Below, piece by piece: positions 8,303 through 17,804 of a stretch of DNA of 64,000 nt (within the stretch, counting starts at the first letter, position 1; each line of letters opens with the position of its first letter). This stretch comes from Clostridium drakei. Its GTDB lineage: Bacteria; Bacillota; Clostridia; Clostridiales; Clostridiaceae. Position numbers and translations under genes: made by a program. The notes under the pieces were generated by a model. That model had not been told where the DNA came from. It saw nothing but the letters and a program-made list of their open reading frames with translations, and searched no databases. Where the stretch lies: assembly GCF_000633595.2 (NCBI RefSeq), contig NZ_JIBU02000032.1:364-64363 (forward strand). Direction: 5' to 3'.

Positions 8303-9967
8303 ATGAAAAGATCTAAAAGGTTTGAAATATTGGAAAAAAGGCCAGTACACAATGATGGATTTGTAAAAGAGTGGCCAGAAGTAGGACTTATTGCAATAGG
8401 AAGTCCTAAGGACCCAATCCCAAGTGTAAAAGTAGAAAATGGTAAAATAATTGAAATGGATGGTAAGAAAAGAGAGGATTTTGATTTTATAGATACTTTC
8501 TTAGCCGATCATGCTATTAATATAGAAAATACTGAAAAGGCTATGGCAATAGATTCAATTGAAATAGCTAGAATGCTTACAGATATAAATGTTCCAAGAG
8601 AAAAGGTAGTTAAAATAGCTACTTCTATAACACCTGCAAAGCTTGTTGAAGTAGTGGACAAGCTAAATGTAGTTGAAATGATGATGGCTCTTCAAAAGAT
8701 GAGGGTTAGAAAACATCCTTCAAATCAAGCTCATGTTACAAATTTACGTGATAATCCTATTCAAATTGCAGCAGATGCAGCAGAAGGTGCTTTGAGAGGA
8801 TTTGATGAAGAGGAAACAACAGTAGGTATAGTAAGATATGCTCCATTTAATGCTGTTTCAATTCTTGTAGGATCTCAAGTTGGAAGAGCTGGAGTTCTTA
8901 CTCAATGTTCACTTGAAGAAGCAACTGAACTTAAACAAGGTATGCTTGGATATACTGCATATGCAGAAACTATTTCTGTATATGGAACTGAACCAGTATT
9001 TGTAGATGGTGATGATACTCCTTATTCAAAAGCTTTCTTGGCATCAGCTTATGCATCAAGAGGACTTAAGATGAGATTTACATCAGGAACAGGTTCAGAA
9101 GTTCAAATGGGATATGCAGAAGGAAAATCAATGCTTTATTTAGAAGCAAGATGCATAATGATAACAAGAGGTGCTGGAGCTCAAGGCTTACAGAATGGTT
9201 CTGTTAGTTGTATAGGTGTTCCTGCAGCAGTACCAGGAGGCATAAGAGCAGTACTTGCTGAAAACCTTATAACTACAATGCTTGATTTGGAAGTTGCTTC
9301 AAGTAATGACCAGACCTTCACTCATTCAGATATAAGAAGAACTGCAAGAACTATGATGCAATTCTTACCAGGAACTGATTTCATTTGTTCAGGATACAGC
9401 TCAACTCCAAACTATGACAATATGTTTGCAGGATCTAACTGGGATGCAGAAGACTACGATGATTGGGTAGTTATGGAAAGAGATTTAAAAGTTGACGCAG
9501 GTCTTGTTCCAGTAAAAGAAGAAGATGTGATAGCTGTTAGAAATAAGGCAGCAAAAGCAATTCAAGCTTTATTTAAAGAACTTGGACTTCCAACTATAAC
9601 TGATGAAGAAGTTGAAGCTGCAACTTATGCTCATGGTAGTAATGATATGCCAAAGAGAAACGTTGTAGAAGACTTGAAAGCAGCACAAGATATGTTATCA
9701 AGAGGTGTTACAGGTCTTGACTTTGTAAAAGCTCTTCACAAAGGTGGATTCCCTGATATAGCTGAAAGAGTTTTGAGCTTATTAAAACAGAGAATAGCAG
9801 GAGACTATCTTCATGCATCAGCTATATTTGATGAAAACTTCAATGTAATAAGTGGAGTTAATGATCAAAACGATTATATGGGACCTGGAACAGGATATAG
9901 ACTGGATGGAGAGAAATGGGAAAAGATTAAGAACATAGATTTTGCTTTAGATCCAGATAAAATGTAG
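8303..9967 (+). CDS. pduC: B12-dependent diol/glycerol dehydratase large subunit
   Basis: A 554-residue alpha subunit (TIM barrel) of adenosylcobalamin-dependent propanediol dehydratase, which converts 1,2-propanediol to propionaldehyde (or glycerol to 3-hydroxypropionaldehyde) in the microcompartment. The N-terminus [20 protein letters not shown] matches the PduC family closely, and the chosen ATG gives the usual length of 554; a GTG five codons earlier overlaps the ribosome binding site. Conserved blocks include [24 protein letters not shown] and [19 protein letters not shown]. Diol and glycerol preference cannot be separated from sequence by eye. Confidence 0.96.
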   Translation: MKRSKRFEILEKRPVHNDGFVKEWPEVGLIAIGSPKDPIPSVKVENGKIIEMDGKKREDFDFIDTFLADHAINIENTEKAMAIDSIEIARMLTDINVPREKVVKIATSITPAKLVEVVDKLNVVEMMMALQKMRVRKHPSNQAHVTNLRDNPIQIAADAAEGALRGFDEEETTVGIVRYAPFNAVSILVGSQVGRAGVLTQCSLEEATELKQGMLGYTAYAETISVYGTEPVFVDGDDTPYSKAFLASAYASRGLKMRFTSGTGSEVQMGYAEGKSMLYLEARCIMITRGAGAQGLQNGSVSCIGVPAAVPGGIRAVLAENLITTMLDLEVASSNDQTFTHSDIRRTARTMMQFLPGTDFICSGYSSTPNYDNMFAGSNWDAEDYDDWVVMERDLKVDAGLVPVKEEDVIAVRNKAAKAIQALFKELGLPTITDEEVEAATYAHGSNDMPKRNVVEDLKAAQDMLSRGVTGLDFVKALHKGGFPDIAERVLSLLKQRIAGDYLHASAIFDENFNVISGVNDQNDYMGPGTGYRLDGEKWEKIKNIDFALDPDKM

Positions 9968-9983
9968 AGGGGAGCGGTTAAGT

Positions 9984-10649
9984 ATGGTAAATTCAGTATC
10001 TAACGAGGAATTAATAGAATTGATAACTAAACAAGTTTTGGATCAATTGACATCTAACAATTCAAATGCCTCTAAAACTTCCAGTACTGTTTCAAGTGTT
10101 GGAAAAATGAAATTAGAGGAATTAGGTAATGCTGAAGTTGGAAAGAGAAGCGATGAAGTAGTTGTAGCATTAGGCCCAGCTTTTGGAAAATATCAAACTG
10201 AAACAATAGTAGGAATTCCTCATGATGATGTAATAAGGGAGGTACTTGCAGGGATAGAAGAAGAAGGAATTACTCCAAGAGTTGTAAAAGTTTTACGTAC
10301 ATCAGATGTATCTTTTATGGCTCATGATGCTGCTGAAATAAGCGGTTCTGGAATAGGTATAGGTATACAATCAAAAGGAACTACGGTTATACACCAAAAG
10401 GATTTACAACCGCTAAATAACCTTGAATTATTCCCACAAGCACCATTAATAGATAGAGAAACTTTTAGAGCTATAGGTAAAAATGCTGCTAAATATGCTA
10501 AGGGAGAATCACCAGATCCAGTTCCAGTTAGAAATGATCAAATGGCAAGGCCAAAATATCAAGCTAAATCAGCAGTACTTCATATAAAGGAAACTGAGCA
10601 TGTAGTTAAAGGCGCAAAGCCTATAGAATTAAAAGTAGTTTTTGAATAG
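9984..10649 (+). CDS. pduD: Diol dehydratase medium subunit
   Basis: The 221-residue beta subunit. Residues 1-20 ([17 protein letters not shown]) form an amphipathic helix followed by a Ser/Asn/Thr-rich linker, the usual encapsulation signal that brings the dehydratase into the shell. The body begins around residue 45 with [20 protein letters not shown] and contains the family block [20 protein letters not shown]. It forms part of the cobalamin-binding interface with PduC. It is followed after 10 bases by pduE. Confidence 0.95.
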   Translation: MVNSVSNEELIELITKQVLDQLTSNNSNASKTSSTVSSVGKMKLEELGNAEVGKRSDEVVVALGPAFGKYQTETIVGIPHDDVIREVLAGIEEEGITPRVVKVLRTSDVSFMAHDAAEISGSGIGIGIQSKGTTVIHQKDLQPLNNLELFPQAPLIDRETFRAIGKNAAKYAKGESPDPVPVRNDQMARPKYQAKSAVLHIKETEHVVKGAKPIELKVVFE

Positions 10650-10659
10650 GGGTGAGATT

Positions 10660-11172
10660 ATGGATAATAATGCTTTAGTAGAACAAATAGTTAATCAGAT
10701 TTTAAATAAAATGTCATCTGGTGAAAATTTAAAACCAGCTTGCGAAGTTAAAAAGAGCTGCGATACTCTTACAGATGCTGACTACCCACTAGCTAAAAAG
10801 AGAAGTGACTTGATAAAAACAAGGAGTGGCAAGACTTTTGATGATATAAATATGGAAAATGTTTTAAATGGAAGTGTAACTCTTGATGATATAAAGATTA
10901 CTCCAGAAGTTCTTTTATATCAAGCTCAAATAGCAGAATCAATAGGCAGAAACCAGTTTGCAGAAAATTTAAGAAGAGCAGCTGAACTTACATTTGTACC
11001 TGATGATAGAGTACTTGAAATATATAATGCATTAAGACCTTATAGGTCAACAAAACAAGAACTTTTGGACATAGCAGATGAACTTGAAAATAAATATAAT
11101 GCCAAAATTTGTGCTTCCCTTGTTAGAGAAGCTTGTGAAGTGTACGAAAAGAGGGAAAAACTAAGAGTTTAG
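10660..11172 (+). CDS. pduE: Diol dehydratase small subunit
   Basis: The 170-residue gamma subunit. The ATG was chosen over an in-frame TTG that overlaps pduD because AGGGGTGAG lies 6 bases upstream. Its N-terminus (MDNNALVEQIVNQILNKM) resembles the start of PduB and PduD, so it probably also acts as a targeting helix. The conserved block DYPLAKKRSDLIKTRSGKTFDDIN and the C-terminal RPYRSTKQELLDIADELE segment identify the family. It completes the alpha2beta2gamma2 dehydratase. Confidence 0.95.
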   Translation: MDNNALVEQIVNQILNKMSSGENLKPACEVKKSCDTLTDADYPLAKKRSDLIKTRSGKTFDDINMENVLNGSVTLDDIKITPEVLLYQAQIAESIGRNQFAENLRRAAELTFVPDDRVLEIYNALRPYRSTKQELLDIADELENKYNAKICASLVREACEVYEKREKLRV

Positions 11173-11185
11173 GTAGGTGGTCTAA

Positions 11186-13003
11186 GTGAAACTTGTAGCA
11201 GGAGTTGATATAGGAAATTCTACCACAGAAGTAGCCATAGGTGATATAGAGGGCAAACTTAAATTTTTAACAAGTAGTATAGTAAAAACTTCAGGAGTAA
11301 AAGGGACTCTAGATAATGTTGCAGGTATTTTAACGGCTCTTAAAGATGCTTGTAACAACTTAAACAAGAATATAAGTAATCTAGATGTTATATGTATAAA
11401 TGAGGCTACTCCAGTTATTGGTGATGTTGCTATGGAAACTATAACAGAAACCATAATAACTGAATCTACTATGATAGGACATAATCCTGATACTCCAGGA
11501 GGTGTGGGAGTAGGAACAGGAAGAACAATATTTTTAGACGAATTAGAAAGAATTCATGAAAATGATAAAGTAATATGTGTTATTCCTAAAAATGTGGATT
11601 TTGAAACTGCAGCTAAAAAATTAAATGAAGGTTTTCAAAGAAATTTGGAGATAACAGGTGCAATAACACAGGGTGATGATGGAGTTATAATATGTAACAG
11701 ATTGAATAAAAAAATACCAGTTATTGATGAAGTTTCTTACATAGATAAGGTACCTATGGGTATGCTTGCAGCTGTAGAGGTTGCAGAAGTAGGAAAAACA
11801 ATAAAAACTCTATCTAATCCTTATGGACTTGCTACTTTATTTAATCTTTCACCAGAAGAAACTAAGCATATAATTCCTATATCAAGAGCATTAATAGGAA
11901 ATAGATCTGCAGTAGTTATAAGGACTCCTGAAGGAGATGTAAAAGAAAGAGTTATACCTGCAGGGAAACTTATTTTGTTTGGAACTTCAGAAAAGAAGGT
12001 TTCTATTGAGGAAGGTTCTGAAGGTATAATGAAAAGCTTAGATGAAGTATGGCCTCTTAATGATGTAAGTGGAGAGGCAGGTACTAATGTAGGTGGAATG
12101 ATAGAAAGAGTAAGACAGATAATGGGTGAACTTACATCACAAAATATTGAAGATATAAAAATACAGGATATTTTAGCTGTAGATACTTTTAAACCTCAAA
12201 AAGTGCAGGGTGGACTTGCTGGTGAATTTGCACTAGAAAATGCTGTAGCATTAGCGGCAATGGTTAAGACTAGTAAGCTGCCTATGGAGAATATAGCAAG
12301 AAAATTGCAGGAAAGCACAGGTATTAAAGTGGTAATTGGAGGGGTAGAGGCCAACATGGCAGTGCTCGGAGCATTAACTACACCTGGAACAGATAAGCCT
12401 CTTGTAATACTTGATATGGGAGGAGGATCTACAGATTCTGCATATATAAGTAAAGAAGGTAAGGTAAAATCCATTCATCATGCAGGAGCAGGAGAAATGG
12501 TTACTATGTTTATAAATTCAGAACTTGGTATTGAGGATTATAACTTATCTGAAGATATAAAAAAATATCCTTTGGCTAAAGTAGAAAGTCTTTTCAATTT
12601 AAGATATGAGGATGGAACTGTGTGCTTTTTCCAACAACCTTTAGATGCTTCATTATTTGCAAGGAATGTAGTTGTAAAGAATGATGAGATGATTCCAATA
12701 CCAACTAAGGATTCTTTGGAAAAGATAAGGCTTGTTAGAAGAGATGCAAAGAAAAAGGTATTTGTAACTAACGCTATAAGAGCTCTTAGAGATACAGCAC
12801 CAAATGGAAATTTAAGAAGCATAGAGTTTGTGGTATTAGTTGGAGGATCGGCTCTTGATTTTGAAATTCCAGAAATGGTGTCAGAAGAATTATCTCATTA
12901 TGGTATAGTTTGTGGAAGTGGAAATATAAGAGGAATAGAAGGGCCAAGAAACGCTGTAGCTACGGGACTTGTGTTATCTTATTATAACAATTTGAGAGGG
13001 TAA
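11186..13003 (+). CDS. pduG: Diol dehydratase reactivase large subunit
   Basis: A 605-residue ATPase of the actin/Hsp70-like fold that removes damaged cobalamin from inactivated dehydratase and lets fresh adenosylcobalamin bind. N-terminal VAGVDIGNSTTEVAIG and the later LDMGGGSTDSAYI are the phosphate-binding loops. Start is GTG with TAGGTGG upstream; no ATG fits. Length matches the family (about 605-610). The small partner PduH follows after 5 bases. Confidence 0.95.
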   Translation: MKLVAGVDIGNSTTEVAIGDIEGKLKFLTSSIVKTSGVKGTLDNVAGILTALKDACNNLNKNISNLDVICINEATPVIGDVAMETITETIITESTMIGHNPDTPGGVGVGTGRTIFLDELERIHENDKVICVIPKNVDFETAAKKLNEGFQRNLEITGAITQGDDGVIICNRLNKKIPVIDEVSYIDKVPMGMLAAVEVAEVGKTIKTLSNPYGLATLFNLSPEETKHIIPISRALIGNRSAVVIRTPEGDVKERVIPAGKLILFGTSEKKVSIEEGSEGIMKSLDEVWPLNDVSGEAGTNVGGMIERVRQIMGELTSQNIEDIKIQDILAVDTFKPQKVQGGLAGEFALENAVALAAMVKTSKLPMENIARKLQESTGIKVVIGGVEANMAVLGALTTPGTDKPLVILDMGGGSTDSAYISKEGKVKSIHHAGAGEMVTMFINSELGIEDYNLSEDIKKYPLAKVESLFNLRYEDGTVCFFQQPLDASLFARNVVVKNDEMIPIPTKDSLEKIRLVRRDAKKKVFVTNAIRALRDTAPNGNLRSIEFVVLVGGSALDFEIPEMVSEELSHYGIVCGSGNIRGIEGPRNAVATGLVLSYYNNLRG

Positions 13004-13008
13004 TTATT

Positions 13009-13440
13009 ATGGTAAATGAAGTTTTGGATAGGCCAAGTATATTAGTATGTGTAGAAAATCAGCAAGAATCTCTTTTTAAAGAGATTCTTGCTGGTATAGA
13101 AGAAGAAGGAATACCTTATGATTTAATAGAAAAGCCTATAGAAAAAAAGAATTTTGTAGAAAAAATTTATTCTCTTTGTCATAAGTCTAGAATGGGCATA
13201 GCTGTTGGTGTGCAGGAAAGTACAGTAGTACTTCACTACAACAAATTAAAAGAAGATAAACCATTGTTAGATATAAAATTAAATTTTTATGAAAAAGAAA
13301 AAGCAAGAAAGATAGGTTCTAATGCAGCTAGGTTGTATAAGTCAATGCCATTTAAAGATGTAAATGAATCAAATGGAGCAGATGTAGAACTTATAGAAAA
13401 AATATCAGCAGCTGTAATGGATATATTAAAGAATCGATAA
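13009..13440 (+). CDS. pduH: Diol dehydratase reactivase small subunit
   Basis: A 143-residue partner of PduG. It shares the [20 protein letters not shown] block with the PduD block [11 protein letters not shown]; this fits the known subunit-swap mechanism, in which the small reactivase subunit mimics the dehydratase beta subunit. A perfect 15-base inverted repeat lies inside the coding sequence around codons 18-28. It sits 5 bases after pduG and is probably translationally coupled. Confidence 0.92.
   Translation: MVNEVLDRPSILVCVENQQESLFKEILAGIEEEGIPYDLIEKPIEKKNFVEKIYSLCHKSRMGIAVGVQESTVVLHYNKLKEDKPLLDIKLNFYEKEKARKIGSNAARLYKSMPFKDVNESNGADVELIEKISAAVMDILKNR
13061..13092 (+). repeat. Perfect 15-base inverted repeat inside pduH
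   Basis: AGCAAGAATCTCTTT and AAAGAGATTCTTGCT are separated by only two T residues. In RNA this would be a very stable hairpin about 50 bases into the pduH coding region. There is no T run after it, so it is not a terminator. It could be an mRNA processing or stability element that sets PduG:PduH or downstream levels, or simply a consequence of the codons used. Confidence 0.6.
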
Positions 13441-13466
13441 ATTTGTGAGTAAAAGGGGGCATTTTT

Positions 13467-14090
13467 ATGAAAGAAGCCCTGGGGCTTATTGAAACTATTG
13501 GTATGGCTGCAGCTATAGAAGCAGCAGATACTTGTGTAAAATCCGCAAATGTAGAACTTATAGGATATGAATTAACAAGAGGACAAGGTATGGTAACAGT
13601 TAAGATTAAGGGTGATGTAGGTGCGGTAAAGGCGGCTGTAGAATCAGCAAAAGTTAGTTCAGCAAAAGTAAACAAGGTTGTATCCACTTTGGTAATACCA
13701 AGACCAGCACAGGGAATTCAAGGTATTATATCGTCTGATTCAACTGTTGGTATTGAAAGAGAAGAAGACAATAAAAAACAAGCTTTGAAAGACAACAAAG
13801 AAGTAGAGATAGTTAAAGAAGAAGCCAAACAAGATGAAAAAAATAAAGAAAAGACAGTTACAGAGCAAAAAGAGACATTAAATATTCAAAAAAAAACAGA
13901 AAAAGAAGAAGTAGAAAAAAAAGAAGAAATAGTTGAATCTAAAGAAAATATAAAACAGCAAGAATTAAAAGAGGATAGCGAAACATGTAATATTTGTCAT
14001 GATGCTGCGTGTCCTCGTAGAAAAGGTCAGCCTAAGAATATGTGTATACATTATAATGAAATGCAAGGTGATATAAATGGCAGAGATTAA
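13467..14090 (+). CDS. pduK: Microcompartment shell protein PduK with Cys-rich tail
   Basis: A 207-residue protein with three parts. Residues 1-90 are a BMC-H domain ([36 protein letters not shown]). About 75 residues of Glu/Lys-rich, probably disordered or coiled linker follow. The C-terminal motif [14 protein letters not shown] and a further MC-IHY make four cysteines, likely a metal or Fe-S site, as in other PduK proteins. Its role in the shell is not settled in the literature I know. The end overlaps pduL by 14 bases. Confidence 0.88.
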   Translation: MKEALGLIETIGMAAAIEAADTCVKSANVELIGYELTRGQGMVTVKIKGDVGAVKAAVESAKVSSAKVNKVVSTLVIPRPAQGIQGIISSDSTVGIEREEDNKKQALKDNKEVEIVKEEAKQDEKNKEKTVTEQKETLNIQKKTEKEEVEKKEEIVESKENIKQQELKEDSETCNICHDAACPRRKGQPKNMCIHYNEMQGDINGRD

Positions 14091-14733
14091 AAAAGAAAAA
14101 CTTATAGCAGATATAGTAGAAAATATAATGGGGAAATATCAAATAAAGAATACAGAATTTTCAATTCCTGTAGGAGTATCTAATAAACATATACATGTAA
14201 CTCAAGAAGATTTAGAAATTTTATTTGGAAAAGGTTATAAACTTACAGTGAAGAGTCCAGTAAAACAAATTGGTCAATTTGCAGCTAATGAAACTGTAAC
14301 TATAGCAGGACCAAAAGCAGCTTTCCATAAGATAAGAATACTCGGACCTGTAAGAAGTTATAGTCAAATAGAAATATCTAGAACAGATAGCTTTACTCTT
14401 GGAATAAAAGCACCAGTAAGAAATTCAGGTGATCTTGAAAACTCTGAAAGCTTATGCGTAATAGGTCCTAAAGGTATGATAGTGTTTAGAAATAAAGTTA
14501 TATGTGCAAATAGACATATACACATGCTTCCACCTCAAGCAGAAGAGTATGGTGTGAAAGATGGAGATTTGGTTCAGGTTGAAACTGATGGACCTAAAGG
14601 AGTAATATTTAAAAATGTTCTCATAAGAGTAAGTACAAAATCTGCATTGGAATTTCATATAGATACAGATGAAGCTAATGCAGCTGAAATTAAAAGTAAT
14701 GAGTTCATAAGTATTATAGGCAAGAATAGGTGA
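14077..14733 (+). CDS. pduL: Phosphotransacylase PduL
   Basis: A 218-residue microcompartment-type phosphotransacylase, unrelated to the Pta family. It converts propionyl-CoA and phosphate to propionyl phosphate and recycles CoA inside the shell. Two PduL domains each have a metal-binding His motif: SNKHIHVT near residue 43 and ANRHIHMLP near 147. An N-terminal helix ([17 protein letters not shown]) is a probable encapsulation signal. The start overlaps pduK and the end is next to eutJ, so the three are tightly coupled. No acyl kinase gene accompanies it here. Confidence 0.94.
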   Translation: MAEIKKEKLIADIVENIMGKYQIKNTEFSIPVGVSNKHIHVTQEDLEILFGKGYKLTVKSPVKQIGQFAANETVTIAGPKAAFHKIRILGPVRSYSQIEISRTDSFTLGIKAPVRNSGDLENSESLCVIGPKGMIVFRNKVICANRHIHMLPPQAEEYGVKDGDLVQVETDGPKGVIFKNVLIRVSTKSALEFHIDTDEANAAEIKSNEFISIIGKNR

Positions 14734-14738
14734 TTGAT

Positions 14739-15566
14739 ATGGATAGTTTAGATAAGGCTAATAATTTTATAAAGAATATGGAGAAAACCTTTGAAACTCC
14801 TCAAGAAATAGATAATAAGACAAAGCTTAAAGTAGGAGTGGATTTAGGTACTTCAAATATAGTAGTTACTGTTTTAGATGAAAATAACAATCCTGTAGCT
14901 GGTGAAATGAGAAAAGCATCAGTGGTTAGGGATGGAATAGTAGTGGAATATATAAAAGCAGTTACTATAGTTAGAGAATTAAAGGAAAAGCTGGAGAAAA
15001 GACTTAATAGAAAGCTTGATTATGCAGCTACAGCTATTCCGCCAGGAATAGGTGAGGGAAATACAAAAGTTATAACAAATGTGGTGGAATCCTGTGGGTT
15101 TGAAGTAACGAGTGTAATAGATGAACCAACAGCAGCCTCAAAAGTACTTCAAATTGAAAATGGAGCTGTTGTAGATATAGGTGGAGGAACTACAGGAATA
15201 TCTATATTAAAAGATGGAAATGTAGTTTACTCAGCGGATGAGGCAACAGGAGGACATCATTTGAGCTTGGTGATATCAGGAAGTTTGGACATGGAGTATG
15301 AAGATGCAGATGAATATAAGGTTAAGTCTGAAAATTATGATACAGTATTTCCATTAGTAAGGCCAGTAATAGAGAAAATGGCTAATATAATTTTGCGTCA
15401 TGTTAGGGGATATGATGTAAAGACAATTTATTTAGTAGGGGGAACTTGCTGTCTTAAAGGTATTGAAAAAGTAGTGGAGAAATACACGGGTATAGAGACA
15501 ATAAAACCTTATGATCCATTACTTGTGACACCTATGGGGATATCTATGAGTAGTTCAGCTGTTTAG
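14739..15566 (+). CDS. eutJ: EutJ-like actin/Hsp70-fold microcompartment chaperone
   Basis: A 275-residue ASKHA-fold ATPase: LKVGVDLGTSNIVVTVLD (phosphate 1), VVDIGGGTTGISIL (phosphate 2) and IYLVGGTCCLKGIEKVVEKY (adenosine motif). It resembles EutJ of ethanolamine loci, which also occurs in Gram-positive pdu operons. It is presumed to be a chaperone for assembly or enzyme reactivation, but no firm activity is known to me. The ATG after AGGTGA was chosen over a GTG three codons earlier that overlaps the pduL stop. Confidence 0.85.
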   Translation: MDSLDKANNFIKNMEKTFETPQEIDNKTKLKVGVDLGTSNIVVTVLDENNNPVAGEMRKASVVRDGIVVEYIKAVTIVRELKEKLEKRLNRKLDYAATAIPPGIGEGNTKVITNVVESCGFEVTSVIDEPTAASKVLQIENGAVVDIGGGTTGISILKDGNVVYSADEATGGHHLSLVISGSLDMEYEDADEYKVKSENYDTVFPLVRPVIEKMANIILRHVRGYDVKTIYLVGGTCCLKGIEKVVEKYTGIETIKPYDPLLVTPMGISMSSSAV

Positions 15567-15628
15567 AGTGTACTAACTAGATAACTTAAAGCAAGGTTTA
15601 TTTGATTAGTAAAAGAGGTGAGTAATAG

Positions 15629-16441
15629 ATGGAAATTGAGCAATTAATAAAGCCTATAGTTACTCAAATATTAAATATGATGAATAAAAAAATACTATTG
15701 CTTATAAGTGGTGGAGCTGTAAATGTAAAAGATATATTTAATACTCTTTCTTCTTATAAAGTAGTACATTATGATATTGTACGTACTGATGGTTCCAGTA
15801 AGTCTATACCAGAAGAATGCATAAAAGGTTTAAATGGTAATTTAATAAATTGTAAAAATGACATGGTAAAGGCTATAAAGGAAGCGGATATAATATTAGT
15901 ACCTGTTATGACTAGAAATACATTAAGTAAATGTGCATTAGGCATATCAGATAATTTAGTTACTCTTGGTATAGCTGAGAGTCTTATGATGAATAAGGAA
16001 GTAATAGCAGTAAAAGATAGTTTTGATCCATCCAATAATGTAAATATATCTTTAGGATATTCTAAAAATCCTGTCTACAATAATTTTATCTCAGATTATG
16101 AAAAAAGACTTGTATCCTTTGGAGTAAAGTTTATAAACTCAGAACAACTTGATGAAGTACTTAAACAAAAATTAAAATTCGATATAAATATTAACAAGTT
16201 TGAACAAAGTATAGATCAAGTTAAAAATAATAACTATAAAGAAAAAGTTCAAGAAGGAAAAATAGATACTTCCAAAAAAGAAAAGGAAAATATAAAGGTT
16301 CTATCAGGTGTTTTGACAATGCAGGATATTATAATAGCACTGAATGGAAGTAAAGAATTGCATGTGAAACAGGGAGCTTTGATAACCTCTCTTGCTCAGG
16401 ATTATATTTATAACAAGGGCATAGAAGTAAAATATTATTAA
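15629..16441 (+). CDS. pduM: PduM-like microcompartment protein with flavoprotein-like middle region
   Basis: A 270-residue protein in the position of pduM (between pduL/eutJ and pduN). Residues 1-18 (MEIEQLIKPIVTQILNMM) form an amphipathic helix like those of other encapsulated Pdu proteins. Residues 20-185 suggest a Rossmann/flavoprotein-type fold (KKILLLISGGAVNVKDIF; ADIILVPVMTRNTLSKCALG). After a charged linker, the last 50 residues (SGVLTMQDIIIALN...ALITSLAQDYIYNKGIEV) resemble the PduM C-terminal region. PduM is needed for microcompartment structure in Salmonella; the flavin-like region is my reading and uncertain. Confidence 0.62.
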   Translation: MEIEQLIKPIVTQILNMMNKKILLLISGGAVNVKDIFNTLSSYKVVHYDIVRTDGSSKSIPEECIKGLNGNLINCKNDMVKAIKEADIILVPVMTRNTLSKCALGISDNLVTLGIAESLMMNKEVIAVKDSFDPSNNVNISLGYSKNPVYNNFISDYEKRLVSFGVKFINSEQLDEVLKQKLKFDININKFEQSIDQVKNNNYKEKVQEGKIDTSKKEKENIKVLSGVLTMQDIIIALNGSKELHVKQGALITSLAQDYIYNKGIEVKYY

Positions 16442-16507
16442 GGTGTGTAAAGTAAGCTAGAATTTATACTTTTACTTTACATGCTAGTAGCAAAGGAGTA
16501 GAGTAGC

Positions 16508-16783
16508 ATGTTTTTAGCAAAGGTTGTCGGAAATGTAGTTTCAACTCAAAAAGATGAAAAGTTTGTGGGTACTAAGCTTCTTATAGTTAAGAAAATGGAT
16601 GAAAATAGACAATTAATAGGGGAATCTTTAGTTGCTATAGATACAGTTGGAGCTGGAAATGGTGAAATAGTTCTTGTGGTTACAGGAAGTGGTGCAAGGT
16701 ATGTTGACACTTCAGAAAGAGTAATTCCATCAGATGCTTCTATTATTGGTATTGTGGATTCTGTTGAAGTAACAGACAGTTAA
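16508..16783 (+). CDS. pduN: Microcompartment pentameric vertex protein
   Basis: A 91-residue BMC-P protein of the EutN/CcmL/PduN family: FLAKVVGNVVSTQKDEKFVG at the N-terminus, LVAIDTVGAGNGEIVLVVTGSGAR in the middle and a C-terminal DASIIGIVDSVEV. Pentamers of this family cap the vertices of the shell. It is the only vertex protein in the locus. AAAGGAGTAG precedes the ATG. Confidence 0.96.
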   Translation: MFLAKVVGNVVSTQKDEKFVGTKLLIVKKMDENRQLIGESLVAIDTVGAGNGEIVLVVTGSGARYVDTSERVIPSDASIIGIVDSVEVTDS

Positions 16784-16799
16784 AGGTGGTGGAAATCCC

Positions 16800-17804
16800 A
16801 TGAAAATTTATACAAAGACTGGAGATAAAGGAACCACTAGTCTTGTAGGTGGAAGTAGAACTGAAAAAAGTGATATAAGAGTATGGTGTTATGGCACTAT
16901 TGATGAAACAAATTCAGCGCTTGGAATGGCAAGAAGTCACATAGATGATAAAGAGATTAGGGATATAATACTTAAAATTCAAAAGACACTTTTTGAATTG
17001 GGAGCTGAACTTGCTTCAGTTGGTACTGATAATTATAAAGAAAGAATAAAAGAAGAAGATATTAATTTTTTAGAGAATACTGTTGATAAAATGGAAAGTT
17101 TAAAACCAGATATCAATGGATTTATAGTTCCAGGTGGAACAGAAGAATCTTCATATCTGGATATAGCAAGGACAGATGCAAGGAGAGCTGAGAGATATAT
17201 GACAGAACTTATTTCGAAGTATGATATAAGTGAAAAACTTCTTAAATATGTAAATAGGCTTTCAGATGCTATATATGCATTAGCAAGATATATAGATTAT
17301 AAGGATATATTTGAAAGGGTACATCAAAATGTAGGAAATATTTTGGATAATACAGAAAAATCAAATAAAAATTCAAAAATTGAAAAGCTGGATAGAAATT
17401 TTGCAGAATATATAACTTCTCATTGTATAAAGAAGGCAGAGGAAATAGAAGTTTCTATGGTTATATCTATAGTAGACAATAGTGGAAATTTAATTATGTT
17501 ACAGCGCATGGATGATTCTCTTTTAGGAAGTATAGAAGTGTCTATGGGGAAAGCTTATACGGCTGCAGCTTTTAAAATGGATACAAATGATCTTAAAGAT
17601 ATGGCCGTTCCAGAAGGTGAACTATATGGCATAGGAAATCTAAAAAAGGTAATTACTTTTGGAGGAGGATATCCTCTTAAGATAGGAAATAAATTAGTTG
17701 GTGCTATAGGTGTAAGTGGTGGAACTACAGAACAGGACATGCTTATATCCAAATATGGTGTAGAAGTTTTTGAGGAGGTAGTTTTAAATGGAGTTAGAAA
17801 GTAA
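16800..17804 (+). CDS. pduO: PduO corrinoid adenosyltransferase
   Basis: A 334-residue two-domain protein. Residues 1-185 are a PduO-type ATP:cob(I)alamin adenosyltransferase (YTKTGDKGTTSLVGG for ATP binding; the conserved ARTDARRAER helix). Residues about 195-334 are a PduO-C/GlcG-HbpS domain (EVSMVISIVDNSGNLIMLQRMD; GGGYPLKIGNKLVGAIGVSGG), which may bind haem or corrinoid. It makes adenosylcobalamin for PduCDE and could also serve the mutase further downstream. The end overlaps pduP by 17 bases. Confidence 0.95.
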   Translation: MKIYTKTGDKGTTSLVGGSRTEKSDIRVWCYGTIDETNSALGMARSHIDDKEIRDIILKIQKTLFELGAELASVGTDNYKERIKEEDINFLENTVDKMESLKPDINGFIVPGGTEESSYLDIARTDARRAERYMTELISKYDISEKLLKYVNRLSDAIYALARYIDYKDIFERVHQNVGNILDNTEKSNKNSKIEKLDRNFAEYITSHCIKKAEEIEVSMVISIVDNSGNLIMLQRMDDSLLGSIEVSMGKAYTAAAFKMDTNDLKDMAVPEGELYGIGNLKKVITFGGGYPLKIGNKLVGAIGVSGGTTEQDMLISKYGVEVFEEVVLNGVRK

